Counted from the stretch's first letter, positions 1 to 6,676 are shown. The stretch is 25,571 nucleotides of DNA from an uncultured Eubacteriales bacterium (GCA_902767455.1 CACXHH010000085.1:1-25571), one strand, 5' to 3'. Notes: a model not told the origin generated them from the sequence alone. Translations and numbers: made by a program.

Positions 1-60
1 AGTTATATTCGGCTTACGCCGAGTTATATTGCCTACGGCAGTTTTATTTTCGTTTACGCG
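1..60. repeat. array of three mini-hairpins
   Basis: Three small inverted repeats follow one another: TCGGC-TTAC-GCCGA, TGCC-TAC-GGCA and TTCGT-TTAC-GCGAA. They are separated by similar AT-rich spacers (GTTATATT, GTTTTATT) at about 20-nt spacing. All loops contain TAC. There is no open reading frame here. This looks like a short intergenic repeat rather than a gene; its function is unknown. Confidence 0.45.
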
Positions 61-359
61 AAAGTTGAATTATGGATTTATTTATTATATAAATAATTCG
101 TAGGCAATTTTATGGCGACGGCTCGAGCCCGTTAAAAAATTGCGCGACCGATAATTCCGAATTTCGCGTTCCGAATTCCGCATTTAAAAATTCCCGTATA
201 AATCAAAAGGCAGTCCACCGTGACGGCAAACGAGACGTTTCGGACGACCGCGAGCGGTCGTATAGCCGCCGCGTAAAAAGTATTCGTTTTCTTTTTTTAC
301 TTTTATTTACGCGACGGCGCCGAAAGTCATTATTATATGATTTTGCTCGCTCGCGCTCG

Positions 360-383
360 CTACCGCTAAGCGGTAGTTTTTTA
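360..383 (+). terminator. terminator-like hairpin in repeat unit 1
   Basis: The stem TACCGC (361-366) pairs with GCGGTA (370-375) across a TAA loop and is followed by a T-run. It has the form of an intrinsic terminator on the plus strand, although no plus-strand gene lies upstream. Confidence 0.45.
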
Positions 384-624
384 TTTTAAAAAAAATATCA
401 TATATTATAAAAAATATCATATATTTTTGTCACAAGCTTTGACTTCTACGAAAAATTTCCGTATAAATTAAAAGGCAGTCCACCGTGACGGCAAACAAGA
501 CGTTTCGGACGACCGCGTGCGGTCGTATAGCCGCCGCGTAAAAAAGTATTCGTTTTCTTTTTTACTTTTACTTTCGCGACGGCGCCGAAAGTCATTATTA
601 TATGATTTTGCTCGCTCACGCTCG

Positions 625-647
625 CTACCGCTAAGCGGTAGTTTTTC
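625..647 (+). terminator. terminator-like hairpin in repeat unit 2
   Basis: The same TACCGC-TAA-GCGGTA stem-loop as in unit 1, at 626-640, followed by GTTTTT. Its conservation between units suggests that the structure matters to the repeat. Confidence 0.45.
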
Positions 648-813
648 ATTTAAAATAAAAAATATCATATATTATAAAAAATATCATATATTTTTGTCAC
701 ATACTTTGACTTCTACGAAAAATTTCCGTATAAATCAAAAGGCAGTCCACCGTGACGGCAAACTACCCATTGACAAAAATATATGATAAGGGGGAAAATG
801 ATGAACCTTATAT

Positions 814-857
814 GTGTTCGGCGCCCGATAATTTCACGCGCCTCGTTTCAAGAACAC
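814..857 (-). ncRNA. structured stem at the start of a possible minus-strand transcript
   Basis: GTGTTC (814-819) pairs with GAACAC (852-857). The inner GGCGC (820-824) pairs with GCGCC (838-842), leaving a 9-nt one-sided bulge. The structure lies directly downstream of a minus-strand promoter at 862-890, so a transcript would begin with this hairpin and run into the tandem repeat. I recognise no known RNA family. The call rests on the structure and promoter only. Confidence 0.3.
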
Positions 858-861
858 GCAT

Positions 862-890
862 ATCATACTACTTTTTATTTTTTTTGTAAA
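862..890 (-). promoter_or_regulatory. predicted promoter reading toward the repeat array
   Basis: On the minus strand, TTTACA (885-890) and TATGAT (862-867) are separated by 17 bp. This is a good housekeeping-sigma match. No convincing gene lies downstream, only the hairpin and tandem repeat. Confidence 0.45.
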
Positions 891-940
891 GCGTTTTTTC
901 GATAAAATTCTAAATTTTTCAAAAAAATTTTCAAAATTTT

Positions 941-973
941 GTTATCGATAACTTTTTATATGTTATCGATAAC
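941..973. repeat. twin 12-bp palindromes just past guaA
   Basis: Two identical copies of the perfect palindrome GTTATCGATAAC occur at 941-952 and 962-973, 21 bp apart start to start. They sit 16 bp beyond the guaA stop codon. Together they could fold into a 12-bp stem with a 9-nt loop followed by AT-rich sequence, which may terminate guaA transcription. Alternatively they could be a paired operator on one face of the helix. Confidence 0.6.
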
Positions 974-988
974 TATTTTTTACGCTTT

Positions 989-1972
989 TTACTCCCATTC
1001 GATGGTGCCTGCGGGCTTGGGGGTGAGATCGTACACCACGCGGTTTACGCCTTTGACTTCCTTTGTGATCCTTGCGGCGAGTTTTTCGAGCAGTTCGTAA
1101 GGAATACGTTCGATAGTGGCGCTCATGGCGTCGCGCGTGTTTACGGCACGTATGATAACGGGGTAAGCGTAAGTGCGTTCGCCGTTCTCGATGCCCGTAG
1201 ACTTAAAGTCGGGCACGATGGTGAAATACTGCCATACTTTACCCGCAAGCCCGTTCGCGGCGAATTCTTCGCGAAGGATAGCGTCCGACTCTCTGACCAT
1301 TTCCAGCCTGTCGCGCGTGATCGCGCCAAGGCATCTGACTCCGAGCCCGGGACCCGGGAAGGGTTGACGGAAAACCATACCGTCTGGAAGCCCCAACTCT
1401 TTACCGACGACGCGAACTTCGTCTTTATAGAGAAGTTTGACGGGCTCTACGAGCTTGAATTTAAGATCTTTTGGAAGACCGCCCACGTTGTGGTGCGCTT
1501 TAACGCCTTTTTCGCTCTCTAAAATGTCGGGATAAATGGTGCCCTGCCCTAAAAATTCAACGCCTTCGAGCTTTCTTGCTTCTTCCTCGAAAACTCTTAT
1601 GAACTCCGCGCCGATTATCTTTCTCTTCTTTTCGGGTTCGTCTACGCCCGCGAGCTTGTCAAGGAAGCGGTCGACGGCGTCTACGTAAATAAGATTTGCG
1701 TTGAGTTGATTGCGGAATACTTCGATAACCTGTTCGGGCTCGCCTTTACGCAGAAGTCCGTGGTTTACGTGAACGCACACGAGCTGTTTGCCGATGGCTT
1801 TAAGTAAAAGCGCGGCGCAAACGGAAGAGTCTACCCCGCCCGACAGCGCGAGCAATACCTTTTTATCGCCGACCTGAGCGCGGATCTCGGCGATTTGTTC
1901 GTTGATGAAGGCTTGAGCCTGCGCGGCGGTCGTGATGCGCTCCATCGTTTCCGGACGAACGTTTCCTGTCAT
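989..1972 (-). CDS. guaA: GMP synthetase, ATP-pyrophosphatase subunit (no glutaminase domain)
   Basis: This enzyme converts XMP to GMP using ATP and ammonia, the last step of GMP synthesis in the cytosol. The 327-aa protein begins with a short helix, then carries the PP-loop SGGVDSS at residues 44-50, which binds ATP pyrophosphate. The usual C-terminal dimerisation and XMP-binding region follows, with QPFPGPGLGVRC and the terminal TPKPAGTIEWE. Bacterial GuaA is normally about 510-520 aa because a class I glutamine amidotransferase domain precedes this part. That domain is absent here, and no amidotransferase is encoded nearby. The start is fixed by AAAGGAGAT 8 nt upstream of the ATG. It must either use free ammonia or a separately encoded glutaminase subunit, as in the two-subunit archaeal enzymes. 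Confidence 0.95.
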   Translation of the reverse strand: MTGNVRPETMERITTAAQAQAFINEQIAEIRAQVGDKKVLLALSGGVDSSVCAALLLKAIGKQLVCVHVNHGLLRKGEPEQVIEVFRNQLNANLIYVDAVDRFLDKLAGVDEPEKKRKIIGAEFIRVFEEEARKLEGVEFLGQGTIYPDILESEKGVKAHHNVGGLPKDLKFKLVEPVKLLYKDEVRVVGKELGLPDGMVFRQPFPGPGLGVRCLGAITRDRLEMVRESDAILREEFAANGLAGKVWQYFTIVPDFKSTGIENGERTYAYPVIIRAVNTRDAMSATIERIPYELLEKLAARITKEVKGVNRVVYDLTPKPAGTIEWE

Positions 1973-2033
1973 AATTTATCTCCTTTTGATAGTTTGCCTT
2001 GCTTCGTAAAAAATCAAGGCGATATTTTAAATT

Positions 2034-2063
2034 ATTTTATCACTTTACGATACGAGTCGTCAA
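2034..2063 (-). promoter_or_regulatory. guaA promoter
   Basis: On the minus strand, TTGACG (2058-2063) and TAAAAT (2034-2039) are 18 bp apart, about 60 bp ahead of the guaA start codon. The short leader contains a weak GCCTTG/CAAGGC stem. I see no purine riboswitch consensus. Confidence 0.55.
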
Positions 2064-2132
2064 TAATTTTAAATCAAAACCGCGCGATAAATAATTATTT
2101 TTTATGAATATGAAATAAAGTTCATATTTTAC

Positions 2133-2160
2133 TTGACAACGATTTTCAAATGATTATAAT
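2133..2160 (+). promoter_or_regulatory. strong promoter ahead of the ABC remnant
   Basis: A perfect TTGACA (2133-2138) and a perfect TATAAT (2155-2160) are separated by 16 bp. The only downstream frame is the 20-codon ABC-transporter remnant at 2221. Confidence 0.75.
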
Positions 2161-2220
2161 AATCTTTGAAATTAAAAACCCCGATTTTATACGGAATAAT
2201 TGTTTTCACAAGGAGCGGAT

Positions 2221-2283
2221 ATGTTTATAGAGATAAAAAACATAAAGAAAGATTTCGGCTCGGGCGACAGCGTGACTCACTAA
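2221..2283 (+). pseudogene. remnant of an ABC-transporter ATPase gene (20 codons)
   Basis: Behind a good ribosome binding site (AAGGAGCGGAT) is an ATG frame that translates to MFIEIKNIKKDFGSGDSVTH and then stops. This is the classic N-terminus of a LolD/MacB-type ABC ATPase, just before its Walker A region. The rest of the gene is missing, and a terminator follows within about 30 bp. The simplest reading is an internal deletion that kept the promoter, start and terminator. It could also be a short leader peptide, but the match to the ABC N-terminus argues for a remnant. Confidence 0.65.
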
Positions 2284-2308
2284 CTTTTTAAAAACGCAAT
2301 AATTACAG

Positions 2309-2338
2309 GCGTATCGGATTTTTCGATACGCTTTCTTG
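2309..2338 (+). terminator. intrinsic terminator after the ABC remnant
   Basis: The 8-bp stem GCGTATCG (2309-2316) pairs with CGATACGC (2324-2331), with a 7-nt loop and then TTTCTT. It probably ended the transcript of the lost ABC-transporter gene. Confidence 0.7.
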
Positions 2339-2346
2339 TTGATATA

Positions 2347-2374
2347 AAGAAAAACCACGCGATAGTCGCGTGGT
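2347..2374 (-). terminator. intrinsic terminator, minus strand
   Basis: ACCACGCGA (2354-2362) pairs with TCGCGTGGT (2366-2374) with a 3-nt loop. Read on the minus strand it is followed by TTTTCTTT. It may serve as a second stop for transcripts coming from ldhA. Confidence 0.6.
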
Positions 2375-2535
2375 CGGAAAAAGGGTTACCGAATTTAAAG
2401 CTTTTTATCAAGTCGCATAAAGAATAACTATTAAAATAATCGTATTAAAAAAACATTAGCACGTAGATCAGTAAACAACAAGTTGACAAATTATAGTGTC
2501 TTTATGATTTCAACGTAATTTCACGCTACAACGAC

Positions 2536-2583
2536 AAGGGGCTGTCGCAAGTTGATAAAATCGACTTGCGACAGCCCCTTTTA
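2536..2583 (-). terminator. long bidirectional terminator after ldhA
   Basis: AAGGGGCTGTCGCAAGT (2536-2552) pairs perfectly with 2564-2580. The stem extends inward to about 21 bp with one wobble and an AAA loop. On the plus strand the stem ends in a short T-run, and on the minus strand the flanking bases are less T-rich. It lies 30 bp past the ldhA stop codon. Confidence 0.7.
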
Positions 2584-2612
2584 CGTATGTTAGGTTAGCG
2601 GGCGACAGTTTA

Positions 2613-3641
2613 TTAAAAACAGCGATTTTTGCGTTCTTTTTTACAGTGTTCGATATTGCCGCAGTGGTAGCACAGTTCGTTTTCGCAAAAGCCTTCGGTC
2701 AAAATCGAAGAAACGTTTTTGAGCGTAGTTTCGGCGATATTGTTTAGAGCTTCTTCCGTCAAAAAAGCCTGATGCGAAGTGACTATCACGTTAGGCATGG
2801 AAATAAGCCTTGCGAGCACGTCGTCGCTTAAAATATGCCCCGAAAAGTCGGTGAAGAAGATATCGGCTTCTTCTTCGTACACGTCAAGGCACGCCCCGCC
2901 GATCTTTCTTGCCTTAATGCCTTCGAGCAGCGCTTCGGCGTCGATAAGCGCCCCGCGCGACGTGTTGACTATCATCACCCCGCGCTTCATCTTTTCGATG
3001 GCTTTGGCGTTTATAAGGTGATACGTTTGCTCGGTCAGCGGGCAGTGGAGCGAAATGATATCGCTCTTTTCGTAAAGCGTGTCAAGGTCGACGTAGTCTA
3101 TTCCTTCGGCGGTGGGGTAGGCGTCGTAAGCTATTACGTTCATGCCGAACCCGCGGCAAATGTTGATGAACAGTTTGCCTATCTTGCCCGTGCCGATAAC
3201 GCCGACGGTCTTTCCGTGCAGGTCGAAGCCCGTCAGCCCGCCGAGCGAAAAGTTGAAGTCCTTCGTCCTGTTGTACGCCTTGTGAATCCTTCTTACTGAA
3301 GTAAGCAAAAGCGCCATGGCGTGTTCGGCGACTGCGTAGGGCGAATACGCGGGCACGTGCACGACGTGTATTTTTTTATACGCGGCTTTAACGTCTACGT
3401 TGTTATAGCCCGCCGAACGCAGAGCTACCACTTTTACGCCGCAGGCGCTGAGCTTTTCGATAACTTCGGCGTTCACGTCGTCGTTTACGAACACGCAAAC
3501 GGCGTCGCTGCCGTCGGCAAGGGCGGCGGTGTCAACGTTGAGCTTTGTGTCGAAGTATTTGATTTGCGCGCCGTATTCTTTCGCGTACCGCTCGAAAGCG
3601 GGCACGTCGTACGGCTTGACGTCGAATAATGATATTATCAT
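2613..3641 (-). CDS. ldhA: D-lactate dehydrogenase (D-2-hydroxyacid dehydrogenase family)
   Basis: This NAD-dependent enzyme interconverts pyruvate and D-lactate and regenerates NAD+ in fermentation. The 342-aa protein has the catalytic domain split around a Rossmann fold. The nucleotide motif GTGKIG is at residues 150-155, an acidic residue follows at D173, and the catalytic Arg lies in NTSRG (229), a Glu in YEEE and the His in SHQAF (290). The spacing IFFTDFSGHIL after the EEE is typical of D-lactate dehydrogenases rather than phosphoglycerate dehydrogenases. Unusually, the protein ends in a short tail with cysteines at 319, 324, 327, 333 and 341. The ribosome binding site is weak (TTGATAAA). 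It lies 70 bp downstream of sufB in the same orientation. Confidence 0.9.
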   Translation of the reverse strand: MIISLFDVKPYDVPAFERYAKEYGAQIKYFDTKLNVDTAALADGSDAVCVFVNDDVNAEVIEKLSACGVKVVALRSAGYNNVDVKAAYKKIHVVHVPAYSPYAVAEHAMALLLTSVRRIHKAYNRTKDFNFSLGGLTGFDLHGKTVGVIGTGKIGKLFINICRGFGMNVIAYDAYPTAEGIDYVDLDTLYEKSDIISLHCPLTEQTYHLINAKAIEKMKRGVMIVNTSRGALIDAEALLEGIKARKIGGACLDVYEEEADIFFTDFSGHILSDDVLARLISMPNVIVTSHQAFLTEEALNNIAETTLKNVSSILTEGFCENELCYHCGNIEHCKKERKNRCF

Positions 3642-3681
3642 AATAAATTTATCAACATTTAATCCATCATTCTCAATTCAA

Positions 3682-3716
3682 GATAGTTTTCCCCGAAAAC
3701 TATCGCGAAAACTATC
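3682..3716 (-). terminator. hairpin at the end of sufB
   Basis: GATAGTTTT (3682-3690) pairs with AAAACTATC (3696-3704), and a second AAAACTATC follows at 3708-3716, overlapping the sufB stop. The first stem can pair with either copy. There is no strong T-run, so termination may be partial and allow read-through to ldhA. Confidence 0.4.
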
Positions 3717-4638
3717 TCAAAAACCCGTTTACTATCTGTTCTTCGGCTTGCTGTTCGGTAAGCCCGAGCGTCATGAGTTTGGTTATCTGCTCGCCGGCTA
3801 TTTTGCCGATAGCCGCTTCGTGAACGAGCATGGCGTCCACGTCGTTGGCTTCAAGCCCCGGAACGGCAAGGATCTTACCTTCGTCCATAATTATCGAATC
3901 GCATTCGGTATGCCCGTGGCACTCGGCGTTGCCTGCGATCTTGGCGTCGAATTTCTGATACGACTTATTTTTCGCCACCGAGCGTGACACGACGTCCGCG
4001 CTCGAACCCTTTCCGTCAAGGCTTACGTCGTAAACGCTTATGGCGCGCTGGCTTTCGTGAGTCATAAGCCTTTCGCGGACGACGAGCTTGGCGTTTTCGG
4101 CAAGCTTGGCGACGGTCGTTCTCTCGGTATCGTCAACGCCCTTTATCTGCACCATTTCCATTTCCATTGAAGAGCCTTCTTCCATATAGACTTCGGTCAC
4201 GGGGTTTAAGATGCGTTTTCCGCTGCCGTTTCCCGAGCCGTAATGTTTTTCAACGTACTTGACGGAAGCGTTTTTGCCCACGAAGAAGCGGTGTATGCCG
4301 TCGTGCTGAGAGTCCTGACTGCCGCAGTTGTCTATTCCGCAGCCCGCAACGATAAGCACGTTCGCGCCTTCGCCGATATGAAAGTCGTTATAAACGACTT
4401 CTTTAAGCCCGCTTTTGCTTATGACTACGGGGATATGCACGCTCTCGTTCACGGTGAACGGTTTTATCGTTATATCGAGCCCCGAAACGTCGGTTTTGGG
4501 CGTTATCTCTATGTTTGCCGTCGAGCGGCGACCTGCGGAAGAAGCGTCCGAACGGATATTGTAAGCGCCTTCGGGCACGCCGTGAAGGTCGGCTACTTCC
4601 TGTAAAATGCGGCGCTGGATATCGTTTAACTCTAACAT
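3712..4638 (-). CDS. sufB: SufB/SufD-family Fe-S scaffold subunit (minimal SUF system)
   Basis: Partner of SufC in assembling iron-sulfur clusters on a scaffold in the cytosol. The protein of about 308 aa is mostly the beta-helix core shared by SufB and SufD. It lacks the long N-terminal region of classical SufB (over 450 aa). The near-C-terminal TECDSI cysteine (about residue 246) and the HEA pair (about 273-275) match the positions that hold the cluster ligands in SufB. An upstream TTG at 4644 would put the GGGGG ribosome binding site directly against the start, whereas ATG at 4638 has it 6 nt away, so 4638 is chosen. This start overlaps the sufC stop by 7 nt (ATGTTAG), which implies translational coupling. 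Confidence 0.88.
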   Translation of the reverse strand: MLELNDIQRRILQEVADLHGVPEGAYNIRSDASSAGRRSTANIEITPKTDVSGLDITIKPFTVNESVHIPVVISKSGLKEVVYNDFHIGEGANVLIVAGCGIDNCGSQDSQHDGIHRFFVGKNASVKYVEKHYGSGNGSGKRILNPVTEVYMEEGSSMEMEMVQIKGVDDTERTTVAKLAENAKLVVRERLMTHESQRAISVYDVSLDGKGSSADVVSRSVAKNKSYQKFDAKIAGNAECHGHTECDSIIMDEGKILAVPGLEANDVDAMLVHEAAIGKIAGEQITKLMTLGLTEQQAEEQIVNGFLR

Positions 4639-5381
4639 ACGCAACCCCCTTCTTCATTGTCGTTCCTGCAAGAAGACACCATCGCCGTCGTACCCGTCAA
4701 GGTAGGCAGAATCTCTTCGCGCGGGCCTTGGGCGGCTATGCGCCCGTTCCTTAAAACTATTATCTCGTCGGCGATATTGAGTATCCGCTCCTGATGCGAG
4801 ATGATAAGGATAGAACTGTCCTTTATCTCCGAACGCATCTTCGTAAACACTTTTATAAGGTTGCGGAAGCTCCATAAGTCGATGCCCGCTTCGGGCTCGT
4901 CGAAGACCGAAAGTTTAGCCGAACGCGCGATAACGGTAGCTATCTCTATGCGTTTAAGCTCGCCGCCCGATAAACTCGCGTCGACTTCGCGGTCGATATA
5001 ATCGCGCGCGCAAAGCCCGACCGCCGACAGGTATTCGCAGGCGTCGGCGGCGGATAACGTCTTGCCCGTGGCAAGGCGGATAAGGTCGATAACGCGTATG
5101 CCCTTAAAGCGAACGGGCTGTTGGAAGGCGAAAGCTATGCCCATATTCGCGCGGTCGGTAACGGATTTTTCCGTTATATCCTGCCCGTCGAACAGTATTT
5201 TTCCGCCGTCGGGCGTGATTATTCCCGCGATGAGCTTGGCGAGCGTGGACTTCCCGCCGCCGTTAGGCCCCGTCACCACGACGAGTTTATTGTCGGGCAC
5301 GGTAAGGTCGATTTTCTCAAGTATGCTTTTTTTGCCGCCTTCCGCCGCAACGGAAAAGGCAACGTCTTTTATCTCGAGCAT
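4632..5381 (-). CDS. sufC: SufC, ATPase of the SUF Fe-S assembly complex
   Basis: ABC-type ATPase that drives conformational change in the SufB/D scaffold during cluster assembly. It is a soluble protein, not a transporter. The 249-aa protein shows Walker A GPNGGGKST (38-46), a Q-loop FQQP near 86-89, the signature LSGGELKR (137-144), Walker B SVFDEPEAGID (158-168) and the H-loop His at 196. The E-A-G-I-D form is typical of SufC. GGAGA lies 6 nt upstream of the ATG. The operon here is only sufC-sufB: no sufD, sufS or sufU follows, so the cysteine desulfurase must be elsewhere. Confidence 0.95.
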   Translation of the reverse strand: MLEIKDVAFSVAAEGGKKSILEKIDLTVPDNKLVVVTGPNGGGKSTLAKLIAGIITPDGGKILFDGQDITEKSVTDRANMGIAFAFQQPVRFKGIRVIDLIRLATGKTLSAADACEYLSAVGLCARDYIDREVDASLSGGELKRIEIATVIARSAKLSVFDEPEAGIDLWSFRNLIKVFTKMRSEIKDSSILIISHQERILNIADEIIVLRNGRIAAQGPREEILPTLTGTTAMVSSCRNDNEEGGCVC

Positions 5382-5467
5382 TTTTATCTCCGGTTATTAT
5401 AGTCGTTATCCGCGCCGTAAGCCGTTTTTCGGGGGCAATTTGCGGCGTGAATTTTCTTTCGATAAAT

Positions 5468-5496
5468 ATTATATAACAAAACGCGTTTTTTAACAA
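5468..5496 (-). promoter_or_regulatory. sufCB promoter
   Basis: On the minus strand, TTGTTA (5491-5496) and a perfect TATAAT (5468-5473) are exactly 17 bp apart, giving a leader of about 80 nt before sufC. I see no obvious Rrf2/IscR-type palindrome over the promoter. Confidence 0.7.
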
Positions 5497-5722
5497 GGGA
5501 AAACGCGAAGAATTTTTCAAGTTCCGCTCTTTCCTTACGGCGTATCGTTTAAAAATGCGAAAAATCCGAAAACAACGCCGAAAGGCGAAAGTTGAATTTA
5601 ACGCCCGCGCACGGCCGTCGAGGCTGTTAAAACCCGTATGTTTAAAATTCGGCGATCGTATAATCCCGCATATTTAAAAGAAGATTAAATTATTTAAAGT
5701 GGTCAAATATCGGAAAAAGCTA
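5497..5722. other. intergenic region between divergent sufCB and yhcG-like genes
   Basis: No open frame of substance is present between the two divergent promoters. The stretch near 5580-5690 is vaguely similar in wording to bases 60-200, but not enough to call a repeat. Confidence 0.4.
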
Positions 5723-5751
5723 TTGAATTTCAATTCGGATAATGCTACAAT
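5723..5751 (+). promoter_or_regulatory. promoter for the lipoprotein-YhcG gene
   Basis: TTGAAT (5723-5728) and TACAAT (5746-5751) are separated by 17 bp, 64 bp ahead of the chosen start codon at 5816. Confidence 0.6.
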
Positions 5752-5815
5752 ATAAACGAAAAGAGCGGGCGGCGGTACGTTCGCGATAATGCGAAGGGGG
5801 GGAAAAAAACTCAAA

Positions 5816-6673
5816 ATGAAAAGAAGAACTGTATTTTCACTCTTACTTCTGCTTATTTTCGCGTTTTCGTGCGCTTTTTTAACCGCGTGCGAAGACGCCG
5901 ATGGTTATTCTCCGAGAAACCTTGCGAGAATGCGCAAATTTTACGTAACTTACGGCGACTTATCAAATTTGCCACCGGCAGTGGCAAAATTGCCGTGGAC
6001 GCATAATTGCATTTTAATGGACAAAGTAAAGGATGTCAACAAACGCATTTGGTATGCCGAAAAATGTTGGGAAAACGGTTGGAGCAAGATTGTTCTCGAC
6101 CATCAAATTGACTTGGAATTATATGAACGGCAAGCCGATCCGGCAAAGAAACTGACCAATTATGAAAGTAGGTTACCCGCGCCGCAGAGTGAATTGTCAC
6201 GCGATATCATCAAAGATCCGTATATCTTTGAACTTGCGGGCTTAAAAGAAAAAATTATTGAAAAAGACATTGAAAAAGCGATGCTCGAACAAATCAAAAC
6301 AGTACTTTTGGAACTTGGCAAAGGCTTTTCTTTCGTCGGCAATCAATATCGGGTATCCACGCCGAATAACGACTATCTGATCGATTTGTTGTTTTATCAT
6401 TTGGACTTGCGCTGTTACGTCGTGGTTGAACTGAAAAACGTGGATTTTAAGCCGGATTTTATCGGTCAATTACAGTTTTATATTACGGCGGTTGACGAAA
6501 CTTTGAAAAAAGAACAAGATAATCCGACCATCGGGCTGTTGCTCTGCAAAGGCAAGGATAAATATTCCGTTGAATGGTCGTTAAAATCTACAACCGCGCC
6601 GATCGGCGTTGCTTCTTACGAAATACGGAATTACCTGCCGACGGAAGAAGAATTGAACAGATATTTGAAATAA
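5816..6673 (+). CDS. lipoprotein signal peptide fused to a truncated YhcG/DUF1016 nuclease
   Basis: Residues 1-25 are a clear lipoprotein signal: KRR, a hydrophobic stretch, then the lipobox LTAC with Cys25. From about residue 30 the sequence becomes a YhcG-family protein (PDDEXK nuclease, DUF1016): GYSPRNLARMRKFY, the LPWTHN block, KDPYIFEL, then the nuclease core with YLIDLLFYH (D190) and VVVELK (E205, K207). The N-terminal part of the DUF1016_N domain is missing compared with the usual 340-380 aa. YhcG proteins are cytoplasmic, so an export signal makes no sense for a nuclease. The gene is probably a chimera made by recombination, or an assembly join. ATG 5816 was chosen because AAGGGGGG lies between it and an upstream ATG at 5789, and because 5816 starts the signal peptide properly. 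Confidence 0.8.
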   Translation: MKRRTVFSLLLLLIFAFSCAFLTACEDADGYSPRNLARMRKFYVTYGDLSNLPPAVAKLPWTHNCILMDKVKDVNKRIWYAEKCWENGWSKIVLDHQIDLELYERQADPAKKLTNYESRLPAPQSELSRDIIKDPYIFELAGLKEKIIEKDIEKAMLEQIKTVLLELGKGFSFVGNQYRVSTPNNDYLIDLLFYHLDLRCYVVVELKNVDFKPDFIGQLQFYITAVDETLKKEQDNPTIGLLLCKGKDKYSVEWSLKSTTAPIGVASYEIRNYLPTEEELNRYLK

Positions 6674-6676
6674 GTA

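Larger units (their letters stand above)
191..763. repeat. tandem repeat, about 2.2 copies of a 266-bp unit
   Basis: Unit 1 begins near 191, unit 2 near 456 and a partial third near 723. The offsets between matching bases are 265 and 267 bp. Each full unit has the same order: a block reading GGCAGTCCACCGTGACGGCA, a hairpin ACGACCG-N4-CGGTCGT, a T-rich tract, a GC-rich GGCGCC block, a TACCGC-TAA-GCGGTA hairpin followed by T's, and a doubled AATATCATATAT segment. The third copy breaks off after the first block. A short minus-strand frame in unit 2 is stopped by TAA in unit 1, so the unit is probably not coding. A diverged copy lies near 19.55 kb. Confidence 0.85.

Noticed and set aside
446..649. 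67-codon minus-strand frame in repeat unit 2
   Set aside because: The same frame has a TAA stop in unit 1, no good ribosome binding site, and consists of repeat sequence.
191..763. CRISPR array
   Set aside because: Units are 266 bp, there are no short repeats with unique spacers, and no cas genes are present.
517..786. 89-codon plus-strand frame across repeat unit 2
   Set aside because: It is rich in Arg/Ser/Leu from the repeat, crosses a terminator-like hairpin and a unit boundary.
801..905. 34-codon frame behind AAGGGGGAAAATG
   Set aside because: It overlaps the hairpin and promoter on the other strand, ends in poly-Phe from T-runs and resembles no protein; kept only as a weak possibility.
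2483..2508. TTGACA followed by TATGAT
   Set aside because: The spacing is only 14 bp and no gene follows.
5580..5690. possible further copy of the left-end repeat
   Set aside because: Only short words are shared with 60-200; no ordered blocks or hairpins match.
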